From Microbulbifer salipaludis (GTDB lineage Bacteria > Pseudomonadota > Gammaproteobacteria > Pseudomonadales > Cellvibrionaceae), in contig NZ_JAEKJR010000002.1 of assembly GCF_017303155.1 (NCBI RefSeq), positions 992,001-1,056,000 of the forward strand: a DNA stretch of 64,000 nucleotides, written 5' to 3'. The position numbers and the translations under genes are program-made. Positions within the stretch are counted from its first letter, which is position 1, and each line of letters opens with the position of its first letter. Positions 17,757 to 26,989 of this stretch are shown piece by piece. The notes beneath the pieces were generated by a model. The model was not told the DNA's origin. It did no database searches and saw nothing but the letters and a program-made list of their open reading frames with translations.

Positions 17757-18231
17757 ACCCTCCGCCCGCGGCGACTCGGCCACGGCCGGGCGCGGCGCTG
17801 CGGGCGTCAATACCGCGTCCAGTGGGCGCAGTGCACGGCTGGCCTGCGATCTTCGCGCCTCGCGCCTCCTGCAGCTCGGTGTCGTGCTGATGGCTGTTCA
17901 GGCCACTCTGCTGCTCGCGTTATCGCGCCTGCCCTGGGGGCTGGTGGCCCTGACAATCCCCCTGATTATCGCGTTTGCCGTTTTCGAGTGGCGGCGGCTC
18001 GCCGCTTTCGAAGGGCGCCTGTCCACGAGCGAACAGCGCTGGTACTGGCAGCCCAAAGGGGGGGCAAGACGCGCGTTTCAATTCTGTGGCGAGCTGACCC
18101 TGTGGCGCTGGCTGATTGTGATCAACGGCCGCGACGCCGATGGCCGGCGCCTGCGCCTGGTGCTGTGTCGGGATGGTGCCGACGCCACTGATTGGCGCCG
18201 GCTGCAGGTGGCTTTGCGCTATTCCCGTTAA
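17731..18231 (+). CDS. YgfX (CptA)-like membrane protein
   Basis: 166 residues from GTG 17731, overlapping sdhE by 26 bp. After a polar N-terminal extension of about 30 residues come two membrane segments (LLQLGVVLMAVQATLLLAL and LVALTIPLIIAFAVFEW), then a soluble C-terminal part with LTLWRWLIVINGR. Position immediately after sdhE and the two-helix topology match YgfX/CptA, described as the toxin-like partner of SdhE in E. coli. Sequence conservation in this family is low, so the call leans on context. The exact start is uncertain. Confidence 0.65.
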   Translation: MTTPVCRTEPSARGDSATAGRGAAGVNTASSGRSARLACDLRASRLLQLGVVLMAVQATLLLALSRLPWGLVALTIPLIIAFAVFEWRRLAAFEGRLSTSEQRWYWQPKGGARRAFQFCGELTLWRWLIVINGRDADGRRLRLVLCRDGADATDWRRLQVALRYSR

Positions 18232-18259
18232 GCGGGCGCCAGGAACCCGGATGCCCGCT

Positions 18260-19951
18260 TCAGTGGGCGGGTGAAAGGTCGATAAACTGGCGCTGGTTGG
18301 CGAAGTTTTCCGGGACCAGGATGGTATCCATGGCCAGCTCTCGCAGCCCGGGATAGTCGAGGGAGTAGTGCAGCCCGCGACTCTCGCGACGGTCCAGCGC
18401 GGAGCGGATGATCAGCTCGGCGACGACCGCGAGGTTGCGCAGTTCGATCAGGTCGCTGGTGATCTTGTAGTTGGCGTAAAACTCGCGAATTTCCTGCTGT
18501 AGCAACTTCACCCGGTGCTCGGCGCGCAAAAGCCGTTTGCGGGTGCGCACAATCCCCACAAAGTCCCACATAAAGCGCCGCAACTCGTCCCAGTTGTGCG
18601 AAATCACAACGTCTTCATCGGAGTCTGTCACTCTTGAGGCATCCCACGCCAGGGCCGGCCTGGGCGGGCTCACTGCGGCCAGGGTTTCCTCGATGTGCAG
18701 GGCCGCGGAGCGAGCGTAGACCACACATTCCAGTAACGAGTTGCTCGCCAACCGGTTGGCCCCGTGCAGGCCGGTAAACGTGGTTTCCCCGATGGCGTAC
18801 AGCTGGTCGAGGTCGGTGCGGCCGTGCTGGTCCACCATCACGCCACCGCAGGTGTAGTGCGCGGCCGGCACCACCGGAATGGGCTCTTTGGTGATATCAA
18901 TCCCGTACTCCAGGCACTTGCGGTACACCGTGGGGAAGTGCTCGCGCACGAACGCCGGGTCTTTGTGGGAAATGTCCAGGTACACACAGTCGGCGCCCAG
19001 GCGTTTCATCTCATGGTCGATCGCGCGGGCGACAATGTCGCGGGGCGCCAGCTCTCCGCGCTTGTCGAAGCGCTGCATAAACCGCTCGCCGCTGGGGAGC
19101 TTGAGCTGCGCGCCTTCTCCCCGCAGTGCCTCGGTGATCAGCATGGATTTCGCTTTGGGGTGATACAGGCAGGTGGGGTGGAACTGGTTGAATTCCATGT
19201 TGGCCACCCGGCAGCCCGCGCGCCACGCCATGGCAATGCCATCGCCACTGGCCCCGTCCGGATTGCTGGTGTAGAGGTAGGCCTTGGAGGCGCCGCCGGT
19301 CGCCAGTACCACGGCGCGCCCCTGAAAGACTTCCACTTCTTCCGTCTTTTTGTTGTAGACGTAGCTGCCGGCACAGCGGAAGCGCCCTGTGGCTGCATCC
19401 GGCTGGCGGATCAGGTCGAGGGCGATATGGTGCTCGAAGCAGTCGATGTTTGCACTCTGGCGCACCCGCTCGATCAGGGTGCTGTGCACTGCCCGTCCGG
19501 TGGCATCGGCACTGTGGATGATGCGGCGATGGCTGTGCCCACCTTCTTTGGTCAGGTGGTAATCGCCATCTTCCTCGCGGGTGAAGTCCACGCCCTGGTT
19601 GATCAGCCAGTGCACGGCAGTGTGGCTGTTTTCCACGGTGAAGCGCACTGCATCCGGGTGGCAGAGTCCGGCTCCTGCATCTAATGTATCCGCTATATGC
19701 GCGGCTACCGAGTCCGTCTCGTCCAGCACGCCGGCGATTCCGCCCTGGGCAAACCAGGTGGATCCGTCGCGCAGGCGCTGCTTGGAAAGCAGTGCCACAC
19801 GGTGGCGTGCCGCCAGATGCAATGCCAGGGTCAGGCCGGCAGCGCCACTGCCGATCACCAGAACATCGTAGTGCGTGTTACTGCCGTTTTTTGGGGTGTC
19901 TGCGCGGGTGCTGTCGCCGGTACTCAAGGGTTCCTTCGCCTCGTCGCTCAT
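18260..19951 (-). CDS. nadB: L-aspartate oxidase
   Basis: First enzyme of de novo NAD synthesis; oxidises L-aspartate to iminoaspartate with FAD. 563 residues. The N-terminal dinucleotide-binding motif is [51 protein letters not shown] and [21 protein letters not shown] follow, with [17 protein letters not shown] near the end of the FAD domain. A C-terminal helical domain is present. The N-terminus has an extra polar stretch of about 25 residues. It is divergent from rpoE, a classic gammaproteobacterial arrangement. No quinolinate synthase (nadA) is in the window. Confidence 0.96.
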   Translation of the reverse strand: MSDEAKEPLSTGDSTRADTPKNGSNTHYDVLVIGSGAAGLTLALHLAARHRVALLSKQRLRDGSTWFAQGGIAGVLDETDSVAAHIADTLDAGAGLCHPDAVRFTVENSHTAVHWLINQGVDFTREEDGDYHLTKEGGHSHRRIIHSADATGRAVHSTLIERVRQSANIDCFEHHIALDLIRQPDAATGRFRCAGSYVYNKKTEEVEVFQGRAVVLATGGASKAYLYTSNPDGASGDGIAMAWRAGCRVANMEFNQFHPTCLYHPKAKSMLITEALRGEGAQLKLPSGERFMQRFDKRGELAPRDIVARAIDHEMKRLGADCVYLDISHKDPAFVREHFPTVYRKCLEYGIDITKEPIPVVPAAHYTCGGVMVDQHGRTDLDQLYAIGETTFTGLHGANRLASNSLLECVVYARSAALHIEETLAAVSPPRPALAWDASRVTDSDEDVVISHNWDELRRFMWDFVGIVRTRKRLLRAEHRVKLLQQEIREFYANYKITSDLIELRNLAVVAELIIRSALDRRESRGLHYSLDYPGLRELAMDTILVPENFANQRQFIDLSPAH

Positions 19952-20013
19952 AGAGTTTTATTCAGGTTGAGGGGCGCGTAGTATACGCCATCTTAAAAAA
20001 TACCGATTTGTCA

Positions 20014-20042
20014 GGAACTTATGACCAAATTTCGGTGTCTTG
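20014..20042 (+). promoter_or_regulatory. Predicted sigma-E (AlgU) autoregulated promoter of rpoE
   Basis: GGAACTT at 20014-20020 is separated by 16 bp from GTCTTG at 20037-20042, close to the ECF sigma-E consensus GGAACTT-N15/16-GTCTAA. It lies 65 bp upstream of the rpoE start, in the position expected for sigma-E autoregulation. Confidence 0.7.
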
Positions 20043-20106
20043 GACACAACAGAATAATCCTGAGTTTGCGGTCAGTTTGGGCTGCAGCCGTGGTTGGGAG
20101 TAGGGG

Positions 20107-20721
20107 ATGACAGGGCAACAGGCGTCACCAAGTGACCGCCAACTGGTGGAGCGGGTCCAAAAGGGGGACAAGCGCGCCTTTGACCTGCTGGTGCTCAAGT
20201 ACCAGCACAAAATTATGGCGGTGGTCAGCCGTTATATTCACGATCATGCCGAGGTGCATGATGTGGTGCAGGAAGCGTTTATCAAGGCCTACCGTGCACT
20301 GGCCAACTTCCGTGGGGAAAGCGCTTTCTATACCTGGATGTACCGCATCGCCATCAATACCGCCAAGAATCACCTGGTGTCGCGCAGCCGGCGCCCGCCG
20401 TCTTCCGATGTGGATCTGGAAGATGCCGAGTATTACTCCGGCGCCGACCTGCTGCGCGATAACGAAACCCCTGAGAATCAGCTGTTCCGCGATCAGCTGG
20501 AGGCGACCGTGCACCGCGCAATTCGCGAGCTGCCGGAGGATCTGCGCTCCGCAGTCACCCTGCGTGAGATGGAGGGGCTCAGTTACGAAGAAATTGCCGA
20601 GGTCATGGGTTGCCCGGTGGGTACTGTGCGCTCACGTATCTTCCGCGCGCGTGAGGCTATTGACCGCGCTGTGCAGGCGACGATGGCGGGAGAGCCGGAA
20701 CCGGCAGACGGCCGCGGCTGA
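20107..20721 (+). CDS. rpoE: Extracytoplasmic-stress sigma factor RpoE (AlgU)
   Basis: 204 residues. Sigma region 2 is seen as DLLVLKYQHKIMAVVSRYI...VQEAFIKAYRALANFRGESA with WMYRIAINTAKNHL. Region 4 is LREMEGLSYEEIAEVMGCPV followed by GTVRSRIFRAREAI. It directs RNA polymerase to envelope-stress promoters and is held inactive by RseA. GGGAG lies 6 bp before ATG 20107. It heads an rpoE-rseA-rseB-rseC series, although the gap to rseA is unusually long (297 bp). Confidence 0.97.
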   Translation: MTGQQASPSDRQLVERVQKGDKRAFDLLVLKYQHKIMAVVSRYIHDHAEVHDVVQEAFIKAYRALANFRGESAFYTWMYRIAINTAKNHLVSRSRRPPSSDVDLEDAEYYSGADLLRDNETPENQLFRDQLEATVHRAIRELPEDLRSAVTLREMEGLSYEEIAEVMGCPVGTVRSRIFRAREAIDRAVQATMAGEPEPADGRG

Positions 20722-21018
20722 TTTCCCGGGCAGTAGCCCCCGCTCAGCGGGTGTGCGGCGCGGAAGGTGAGAGATGTGGACGGTGAGAGATACGAGGCAT
20801 CGTCTAATATTTAGTCAGTTTTGTTTTGTGGTGGGCTCGGCTGGTAGCTTTTTGGTCTAAAACGGCCATGTGACTGGTACGACAGGCAAATGGATCGATC
20901 AATTCACACAAATTTTGCCTCCACGTAAAACTTTTCCGGTTGAAGCCGGTCTCAGAAACCAACACACAGGGTGTGCTTGCCACATCCACTGAATTGCACT
21001 GAAAGAGGGTTGGCCCGT
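20722..21018 (+). promoter_or_regulatory. Long rpoE-rseA intergenic region with a weak sigma-E-like element
   Basis: This 297-bp gap contains no supported gene. Near its 3' end AAAACTT (20927-20933), 15 bp of spacer and GTCTCAG (20949-20955) loosely resemble a sigma-E promoter, but GGAACTT is degraded. Such an element could drive rseA separately from rpoE. An AGAGGG ribosome-binding site precedes rseA. Confidence 0.3.
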
Positions 21019-21708
21019 ATGTCCCACGGGAATCATCAACAGCGTTTGAATGAATCGCTATCTGCCTTGGTGGATGGCGAAGCTTCCGAGCTGGAGATTC
21101 AGCGTCTGCTTAAATCGAGTGATGCCGCTGGCGGAGACTTGCAGCAGCGCTGGTCGCGCTACCAGTTAGCAGGCAGCGTGCTGCGGGGCGAAAAGGTCGC
21201 GCCGGTGGATCTCGGTCTGGCGGCCAGTATCTCGGCGGCGATCGCGGATGAGCCATCACTGGCGGAAAGTGCGCAGCCTGCGGCGGCCAATGACGCCGGT
21301 GAATCCGGTCGCAGTCGCTGGTGGCGCCCGTTGTCGCGCGGCGCTGTGGCGGCCACGGTGGCATTTGCCGCGGTACTGGGTGTACAGCAGATGCAGTCGC
21401 CGCAGCCGGGTACTCAAATGGTTGCTGAGCTGGAACGCCCGGCCCAGCAGCCTGTGCAGTCCGCTCCCCAGCCCAGTGGTTTCCTTGTGCCTACCTTGAA
21501 TACCCGTCCGGTAAGCACCGCGCCGCAGCTGGTGCCTGAGCAGCGGGTGGGCAGCCCGTCGCCTCAGGTGCAGATGGTGCCTTCACCTGAGCTGATGCGT
21601 CACCTCAATCGGGTTATGCTCGAACACTCGGAGCAGGCGGCCCGTGTCGGCAGCCAGGGCATGGTGCCCTTTGCCCGTGCCACCTACGGTGAACGCACGC
21701 CGGAGTGA
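21019..21708 (+). CDS. rseA: Anti-sigma-E factor RseA (MucA)
   Basis: 229 residues from ATG 21019. The N-terminal cytoplasmic domain (RLNESLSALVDGEASELEIQ, then QQRWSRYQLAGSVLRGE) is the RseA sigma-E binding domain. A single membrane helix lies at about residues 107-124 (RGAVAATVAFAAVLGVQ). The periplasmic part is Pro/Gln-rich with PSPELMRHLNRVMLEHSEQA near the end. Signal-induced cleavage of this protein frees RpoE. It is followed by rseB after 89 bp. Confidence 0.93.
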   Translation: MSHGNHQQRLNESLSALVDGEASELEIQRLLKSSDAAGGDLQQRWSRYQLAGSVLRGEKVAPVDLGLAASISAAIADEPSLAESAQPAAANDAGESGRSRWWRPLSRGAVAATVAFAAVLGVQQMQSPQPGTQMVAELERPAQQPVQSAPQPSGFLVPTLNTRPVSTAPQLVPEQRVGSPSPQVQMVPSPELMRHLNRVMLEHSEQAARVGSQGMVPFARATYGERTPE

Positions 21709-21797
21709 ATACTCTGTTGGCGTTTTACGGAGCAGCCGGCATGCCGAGGCAGCCGGCGTCCGACGCAATTCCCGTTGATGTTAGCCACTAATAAAGA

Positions 21798-22871
21798 ATG
21801 ATCATGGCGAAAGTTTTCCGTTATTCCGCCCTTAAAGCCAACAGCTTGCTGTTGGCTTTTTTGCTGGCGGCAGTTCCCCTGTTTCCCTCGGCCAGCGCGC
21901 AGAGCGCGGCGCAGGAACAGGCTCCGCAATCGTCGGCCCCGGTGGCGGGCAGTAACCCAGACGGTGCTGCGCAAGCCGCGGATCCGGGCGACGGCGTGCC
22001 TGCGGGCCAGGATGTACCGGTGCCGGATGTAGAAACCGAGGCGCTGCTGGCAAAACTCGCGGATGCCGTGACAAATCTCGAATACCGCGGGCTGGTGACC
22101 TTTGAGCATGTCGGGGTGATGGAGACGCTGGAGGTGGTGCATGGCGTGCGCGATGGTGAGCAGATCGAGCGCATCCGCTACCTTACCGGGGCGCCGCGGG
22201 AGCTGGTGAGTCGCGGGGCTGATGCCCAATGCCGGCGCGATGGCAGTCCGCTGTCCCGCACCGGGCTGTGGAGCAGCGCCGGCCTGCAGAATGTACAGAA
22301 TATTTATCGCTTCCTGATTCGCGGTGAAGAGCGTATCGCCGACCGCGAGGCAGTGGTGCTGGAAGCGCGGCCTCGCGATCCCCATCGGTTTGCGGTGGTG
22401 ATCAGCGTGGACAAGGAAACCGGCCTGCCGCTCAAGTCGATGCTGGTGGCGCCTGCCGGGCGCGTGCTGGAGCGCTTTCAGTTTGTCGAGGTCGACCTGG
22501 CACCGATCAAAGACAGCGAGCTGCAGCCGCAATCGGACGATGCGCGGGAGAGCGACGGTTCCGGAAAGTGCGACAGTCTCTCCAGCCGCTGGCAGCTGGG
22601 GTGGGCGCCCACAGGCTTCCGTGCGGTGGCGACGCGTGCGCTGTCCGATGGCGAGATGCTGGTATTCAGCGACGGGCTGAACGCCTTTACGGTGTTCGTA
22701 CAGCGCCTGGCACCGGAAATGAACTACACCGGGCGCGCGGTGCGTGGCGCCACGGTGGCGTATATGGATCACCTCGAGGTGGACGGTGTGCGCTTTACTA
22801 TTACCGTTGTGGGCGAAATTCCGGATAATACCGCCCGCCTGGTTGCCAGATCGGTGAAGGCCAGGAACTGA
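21798..22871 (+). CDS. rseB: Sigma-E regulatory protein RseB (MucB)
   Basis: 357 residues, periplasmic. A signal peptide (ANSLLLAFLLAAVPLFPSASA) is followed by a low-complexity stretch rich in Ala, Gln and Pro. The conserved domains then appear: NLEYRGLVTFEHVGVMETLE, GAPRELVSRGADAQCRR, IYRFLIRGEERIADREAVVL and DGLNAFTVFVQRL. RseB shields RseA from proteolysis and senses lipopolysaccharide or lipid signals. ATG 21798 is followed by another ATG at 21804; either may be used. Confidence 0.93.
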   Translation: MIMAKVFRYSALKANSLLLAFLLAAVPLFPSASAQSAAQEQAPQSSAPVAGSNPDGAAQAADPGDGVPAGQDVPVPDVETEALLAKLADAVTNLEYRGLVTFEHVGVMETLEVVHGVRDGEQIERIRYLTGAPRELVSRGADAQCRRDGSPLSRTGLWSSAGLQNVQNIYRFLIRGEERIADREAVVLEARPRDPHRFAVVISVDKETGLPLKSMLVAPAGRVLERFQFVEVDLAPIKDSELQPQSDDARESDGSGKCDSLSSRWQLGWAPTGFRAVATRALSDGEMLVFSDGLNAFTVFVQRLAPEMNYTGRAVRGATVAYMDHLEVDGVRFTITVVGEIPDNTARLVARSVKARN

Positions 22872-22921
22872 CAGCGGGTGACGTGTGTGTTTAGTGCCAG
22901 TGCGGCGAGTGTGGCAGTCCC

Positions 22922-23437
22922 ATGATTGAAGAGCGCGGCCGTGTGGTGGCCCTGGAACAGACGGGTGTCTGGCTGGAAACGGTGCAGCGCAGTGGTTGCC
23001 ACAGCTGTGCTGCCAAATCTGGCTGCGGCACCGGACTGCTCGGCGACTTCTGGACCAACGCCTCACGGGTGCGTGTGGCGGTTGCCCCCAAGGCTCTGGC
23101 CTCTATTCGTTTGCACGATACCGTGGTTATCGGTATCGCAGAAAACACCCTGGCGACCAGTGCGCTGTTAGTCTATCTACTGCCGCTGGTGTTGCTGGTG
23201 CTGGGTGCCCTTGGGGGCGATGCACTGTTGGGTGCGATCGCTGGTGGTGAGTCTGGTGGCGAGTCAAGTGGTGAAGCGGGTGCAATGCTCGGCGCCCTGG
23301 CTGGGCTCGCGCTGGGTGCACTGCTGGTGCGTGTGTACAGCCATTACAATCGTCACAATCCGAATATGGCGCCGCAGTTCTTGCGGGTTGAGGGCGGGGG
23401 TACGCCCTGTTCCATTCCAGCGGTGCAGTTGTCCTGA
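22922..23437 (+). CDS. rseC: RseC/MucC family regulatory membrane protein
   Basis: 171 residues. MIEERGRVVALEQTGVWLET followed by the cysteine cluster CHSCAAKSGCGTG is the RseC hallmark. Two membrane helices follow (ATSALLVYLLPLVLLVLGAL and GAMLGALAGLALGALLVRVY), separated by a Gly/Ser/Glu-rich loop longer than usual. RseC-type proteins are linked to sigma-E control and to SoxR reduction. It follows rseB after 50 bp and closes the rpoE-rse set. Confidence 0.93.
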   Translation: MIEERGRVVALEQTGVWLETVQRSGCHSCAAKSGCGTGLLGDFWTNASRVRVAVAPKALASIRLHDTVVIGIAENTLATSALLVYLLPLVLLVLGALGGDALLGAIAGGESGGESSGEAGAMLGALAGLALGALLVRVYSHYNRHNPNMAPQFLRVEGGGTPCSIPAVQLS

Positions 23438-23614
23438 TTCTCTGGGCTGTTCGGCCCTGTTGTGCTTTTCCTTCATCTGAATGTTCCGCGGCGTTCCCGC
23501 TGGGAATGTCGCCGCCTTTCACTTTTCCCCAATCACTCCGCAAATAACTTCCTACACTGAGTGCTGACTGGCGACGGCGGTGACGGCAGCGCGGTTTCAA
23601 CAAGGAGAGCGCCG

Positions 23615-24562
23615 ATGTTTGAGGGGAAGTGTTACGCGGAAAGTTGGCCTTTGCGCACGGCATTTGTCATTTCCCGCGGTGTGCGTACTGAGGCCTGGGT
23701 AGTGGTGGTGGAACTGTCCGCCGAAGGCGTTACCGGAGTGGGGGAGTGCACCCCGTATCCGCGTTACGGCGAGAGCGTCGAATCGGTGCTCGCTGAAATT
23801 TCATCCGTACTGCCGGCGCTGGGTGAAGGCCTGAGCCGGGAGCAATTACAGGAAACCCTGCCGGCGGGCGCGGCGCGCAATGCCATCGATTGTGCGCTGG
23901 AGGACTGGCAGCGCAAGAAGTCCGGCAGCGTGCTTGGTCACCCCGGCTGGCTCCCCACGGTACAAACTTTGGTCATTGATGAGCCGCAGGCAATGGCGCA
24001 GGCGGCGCGGGCCGCTGTGGCGTCGGGGGTAACGGTGCTCAAGCTGAAGCTCGACGGGCAGCGCGTGCTGGAGCGCGTGGCCGCGGTGCGCACAGCGGCC
24101 CCGAGTAGCCAACTGGTGATCGATGCCAATGAGTCCTGGACCGAGCAGGGATTGCCCGAGTTGTGCGCCGCGCTGGCAGAGCAGGGGGTCGACATGCTGG
24201 AGCAGCCGCTACCGGCCGGGGAAGACACGTATCTGGGTGAATTCCCACATCCCCTGCCGATTTGCGCGGATGAAAGCTGCCACACCCGTGCTGACCTGCC
24301 CAGGCTCAAACCCCTTTACGACATGGTGAATATCAAGCTGGACAAGGCCGGCGGGATTCGCGAGGCCGAGGCGCTTGCGGAAGCGGCGCGGGCCCAGGGT
24401 TTCGCAGTGATGCTGGGGTGTATGCTGTGTACGTCCCGCGCGATACGCGCCGCCTGGCGTCTGGGTGAGCAGGCCCGTTTTGTGGACCTCGATGGGCCGA
24501 CCTGGCTGGCCAAGGATGTCGATCCGCTGCGGTTTGCCGATGGTGGGGTCTACTGGACCTGA
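23615..24562 (+). CDS. Dipeptide epimerase, enolase superfamily (YcjG/DgcA type)
   Basis: 315 residues from ATG 23615, which has AAGGAG 7 bp upstream. The enolase-superfamily catalytic residues are visible: KLKLD (KxK), metal ligands in VIDANESW and MLEQP, CADES, then NIKLDKAGG with the second catalytic Lys. GCMLCTSRA is the C-terminal loop. The usual reaction is L-Ala-D/L-Glu epimerisation in murein-peptide recycling. Its pairing with an mpaA gene, as in E. coli, supports that; DgcA (N-acetyl amino acid racemase) is a close alternative. The last codons fall in an 11-bp tandem repeat. Confidence 0.85.
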   Translation: MFEGKCYAESWPLRTAFVISRGVRTEAWVVVVELSAEGVTGVGECTPYPRYGESVESVLAEISSVLPALGEGLSREQLQETLPAGAARNAIDCALEDWQRKKSGSVLGHPGWLPTVQTLVIDEPQAMAQAARAAVASGVTVLKLKLDGQRVLERVAAVRTAAPSSQLVIDANESWTEQGLPELCAALAEQGVDMLEQPLPAGEDTYLGEFPHPLPICADESCHTRADLPRLKPLYDMVNIKLDKAGGIREAEALAEAARAQGFAVMLGCMLCTSRAIRAAWRLGEQARFVDLDGPTWLAKDVDPLRFADGGVYWT

Positions 24563-24596
24563 GCTGGACCTGAGCTGGACCTGGGCTGGACCTGAG
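24553..24596. repeat. Four tandem copies of an 11-bp unit at the end of the epimerase gene
   Basis: CTGGACCTGAG is repeated four times without spacer (24553, 24564, 24575, 24586); the third copy has one change (GGG for GAG). The epimerase stop codon TGA (24560-24562) is part of the first copy, so expansion or contraction would not alter the protein. Confidence 0.85.
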
Positions 24597-24621
24597 ATAG
24601 GCCCAATGGCGCGGCCCCGGG

Positions 24622-25350
24622 TCAGGGGATGTAGCGCAGTAAGTCGGTGGTGACGGCCAGGTACTCTTCGCTGGCCACATCCGCAGAAATCGGCGGGTAC
24701 TCCAGGGTGATGCAGGGGTACTGATGTTCCGCCGCCCAGGTGCCGAAGGATCCTGGCGTCTGGTAACCCAGATCGGTCACCAGTGGCAGCTCCATGCGCT
24801 CGGCCAGCCAGTGGCCCAGCGGGCTTTGCAACGGGTCTTCCACGCAGGCCAGGGGTTCGTGGATGGAGACCATCCAGGCCGGCTCCAGCTCGGTGACCAG
24901 CCGGCACAGTGCCTGGGTTTCCGGCTCCGAGGCGGCGCGGTCGCCACTGGACAGGTATACATCGCGCTCATCGGCGGCGCTGTTCCAGCGGTAGACGGTG
25001 CCGCCCCCTTTCCAGTTGATGGTGGCGAAATTGCGGTTCAGGTCCACCCCGCGTGCGTTGCAACGGGTGCCTAACTGGCAGCCGTCCGGGTTGACCGCGA
25101 GGATCACATGATGACGGCGCTGCCCGGCCTGGAGTGTACGCAGCGCGCAGGACAGGGTGACCACGGCAGCCACTTCATCACCGTGGGTGCCGGCCATCAC
25201 GATGCCCGTATGCTCGTCGCAGACATCGGCCGGAAAGTAAAATAGGGGCGCCCCGAGAACCGATTGCCCGTACTGCAGGCGCTGGCCGTGGAACAGCCCC
25301 CGGTCAGTGCGCGGGCGCAGTGCCGGAGTAGGGTCTCTGTGCTGGCTCAT
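24622..25350 (-). CDS. mpaA: Murein tripeptide amidase MpaA
   Basis: 242 residues, M14 zinc carboxypeptidase fold. Metal ligands are in MAGTHGDE (His57, Glu60) and the later SIHEP (His). NPDGCQLGTRCNARGVDLNR is the substrate Arg/Asn region, and CITLEYPP carries the catalytic Glu. MpaA cleaves the gamma-D-Glu-diaminopimelate bond of recycled murein tripeptides, giving L-Ala-D-Glu, which the adjacent epimerase would then convert. The two genes converge with 59 bp between their stops, so they are linked functionally but not in one transcript. Confidence 0.92.
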   Translation of the reverse strand: MSQHRDPTPALRPRTDRGLFHGQRLQYGQSVLGAPLFYFPADVCDEHTGIVMAGTHGDEVAAVVTLSCALRTLQAGQRRHHVILAVNPDGCQLGTRCNARGVDLNRNFATINWKGGGTVYRWNSAADERDVYLSSGDRAASEPETQALCRLVTELEPAWMVSIHEPLACVEDPLQSPLGHWLAERMELPLVTDLGYQTPGSFGTWAAEHQYPCITLEYPPISADVASEEYLAVTTDLLRYIP

Positions 25351-25573
25351 GGATTCCTTAACACTGTTTTACACTGGGTTATGAGAACTTTTCCGCGAAA
25401 TCTCTAACTAACAGTGTGGTACTGGTCATCCGGGGCTGCCCGGAGATGCGGCCGGTAATGGTACCCGTCGCCGACAGAATGCGATGGTCACCGCCTCCGG
25501 GCGGCAATCGGGGTCGGCTTGCGGAACGCACTTTAATGAATATTAGTAAAAGGGCCTTTCAGGGGTAACAAAT

Positions 25574-26989
25574 ATGGTTGCACGCTACTCGCAGTTTTTG
25601 CTTGCACTTTGCTATCTGGTTTCTCTTTCGCTGGTTTCCACCGCGGCACATGCGCGCGGTCTGCCAGAACTGACCGACCTCATCAAACAGAACTCTCCCG
25701 CGGTGGTGAAAATCAACACCGTGGAGCGCAGCCGTGTATCGCGCAATTCGGTGCCGCCGCGCTATCAGCAGGATATTCCGGACATTTTCCGCCACCTGCT
25801 GGAACCCCGTGAGCGGCAGCAGCGGCCCGTAGCCAGCATGGGTTCCGGCTTTATCATTTCCAAGGATGGCTACGTAGTCACCAATAACCATGTGGTGGAC
25901 GGCGCAGACGAGGTGCTGGTGACGCTGACAGATCGCCGCGAGTACGAGGCCAAGGTGGTGGGTACCGACCCGCGCTCGGACCTCGCGCTGCTGAAGGTGG
26001 ATGCGGATGATTTGCCCTCTGTGCGCTGGGGCGACTCGGAGCGCATGGAAGTGGGCGAATGGGTGGTGGCCATTGGCTCACCCTTTGGCTTGGATTACTC
26101 GGCCAGCGCCGGCATCGTCAGCGCCATGGGGCGCAGCATCCCCAATGAAAGCCGTGAAAACTATGTGCCCTTCATTCAGACCGACGTGGCCATCAACCCG
26201 GGTAACTCCGGTGGCCCGCTGTTTAACCTGGACGGTGAAGTCGTCGGCATCAATTCGCAGATCTATACCCGCAGTGGCGGCTCTATCGGCCTGTCCTTTG
26301 CCATCCCCGCGAGCCTGGCGCAGGACGTTGTGGCGCAATTGATGGAGAAGGGGCGTGTGGATCGTGGCTGGCTGGGTGTGGGTATCCAGGATGTGGATCG
26401 CAAACTGGCCACCGCCATGGGCCTCGGCAAGCCCTCCGGCGCACTAGTGGGCCAGCTGGAGGCCGGTTCTCCCGCCGACAAAGCCGGGATCAAAGTCGGG
26501 GACATCATCACCCGCTTTAACGGCCAGAAAATCAATATGTCCGGAGACCTGCCCCATGTAGTGGGCCAGACCCGCCCGGGCACCGAAGTGCCGGTATTGC
26601 TGATGCGGGAAGGCAACCAGGAAAAGCTCAAAGTGCGCGTGGGTGCGCTGCCCGGTGACGACGGCGGCCAGCAGGCGTCTGTCGCACCGCAGAGCTCGGA
26701 TGTTGGTGGTCGTCTCGGCCTGGTAGTGGATGAGATTCCCGATGGCCTGAAGCAGCGTCTCGGCGTGGAGAGTGGCGTTATCGTGAAGCAAGTGGTGCCG
26801 GGCAAGGCCGGTGCCAATGCCGGCCTGCGCAGCGGAGACATCATTGCCCAGCTCGGATTCGATCAGGTGGAATCCCTCGCGGATTACCAGAAGATCGCCA
26901 AGAAATTGCCGAAGGGCGAGCTGTTGCCAATCCGCTTCTTCCGCGGTGGCCAGCCCACCTTCCGCACCATCCAGATCGAAGAGGATTAA
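25574..26989 (+). CDS. mucD: Periplasmic serine protease MucD (DegP/HtrA family)
   Basis: 471 residues. A signal peptide (FLLALCYLVSLSLVSTAAHA) is followed by a trypsin-like domain with the complete triad His106 (NNHVVD), Asp136 (SDLALLK) and Ser212 (NPGNSGGP). Two PDZ domains follow (about residues 270-360 and 375-468). It degrades misfolded envelope proteins and dampens sigma-E activation. It lies after the rpoE-rse genes as in Pseudomonas mucD, but here the epimerase and mpaA are interposed. Confidence 0.95.
   Translation: MVARYSQFLLALCYLVSLSLVSTAAHARGLPELTDLIKQNSPAVVKINTVERSRVSRNSVPPRYQQDIPDIFRHLLEPRERQQRPVASMGSGFIISKDGYVVTNNHVVDGADEVLVTLTDRREYEAKVVGTDPRSDLALLKVDADDLPSVRWGDSERMEVGEWVVAIGSPFGLDYSASAGIVSAMGRSIPNESRENYVPFIQTDVAINPGNSGGPLFNLDGEVVGINSQIYTRSGGSIGLSFAIPASLAQDVVAQLMEKGRVDRGWLGVGIQDVDRKLATAMGLGKPSGALVGQLEAGSPADKAGIKVGDIITRFNGQKINMSGDLPHVVGQTRPGTEVPVLLMREGNQEKLKVRVGALPGDDGGQQASVAPQSSDVGGRLGLVVDEIPDGLKQRLGVESGVIVKQVVPGKAGANAGLRSGDIIAQLGFDQVESLADYQKIAKKLPKGELLPIRFFRGGQPTFRTIQIEED

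Noticed and set aside
18231..18259. Inverted repeat between ygfX and nadB as bidirectional terminator
   Set aside because: The AGCGGGC/GCCCGCT arms are short, the loop is 15 nt, and there is no T tract on either side.
25383..25408. Sigma-E-like GAACTT and TCTAA upstream of mucD
   Set aside because: The two elements are only about 12 bp apart, too close for the 15-17 bp spacing of this promoter class.
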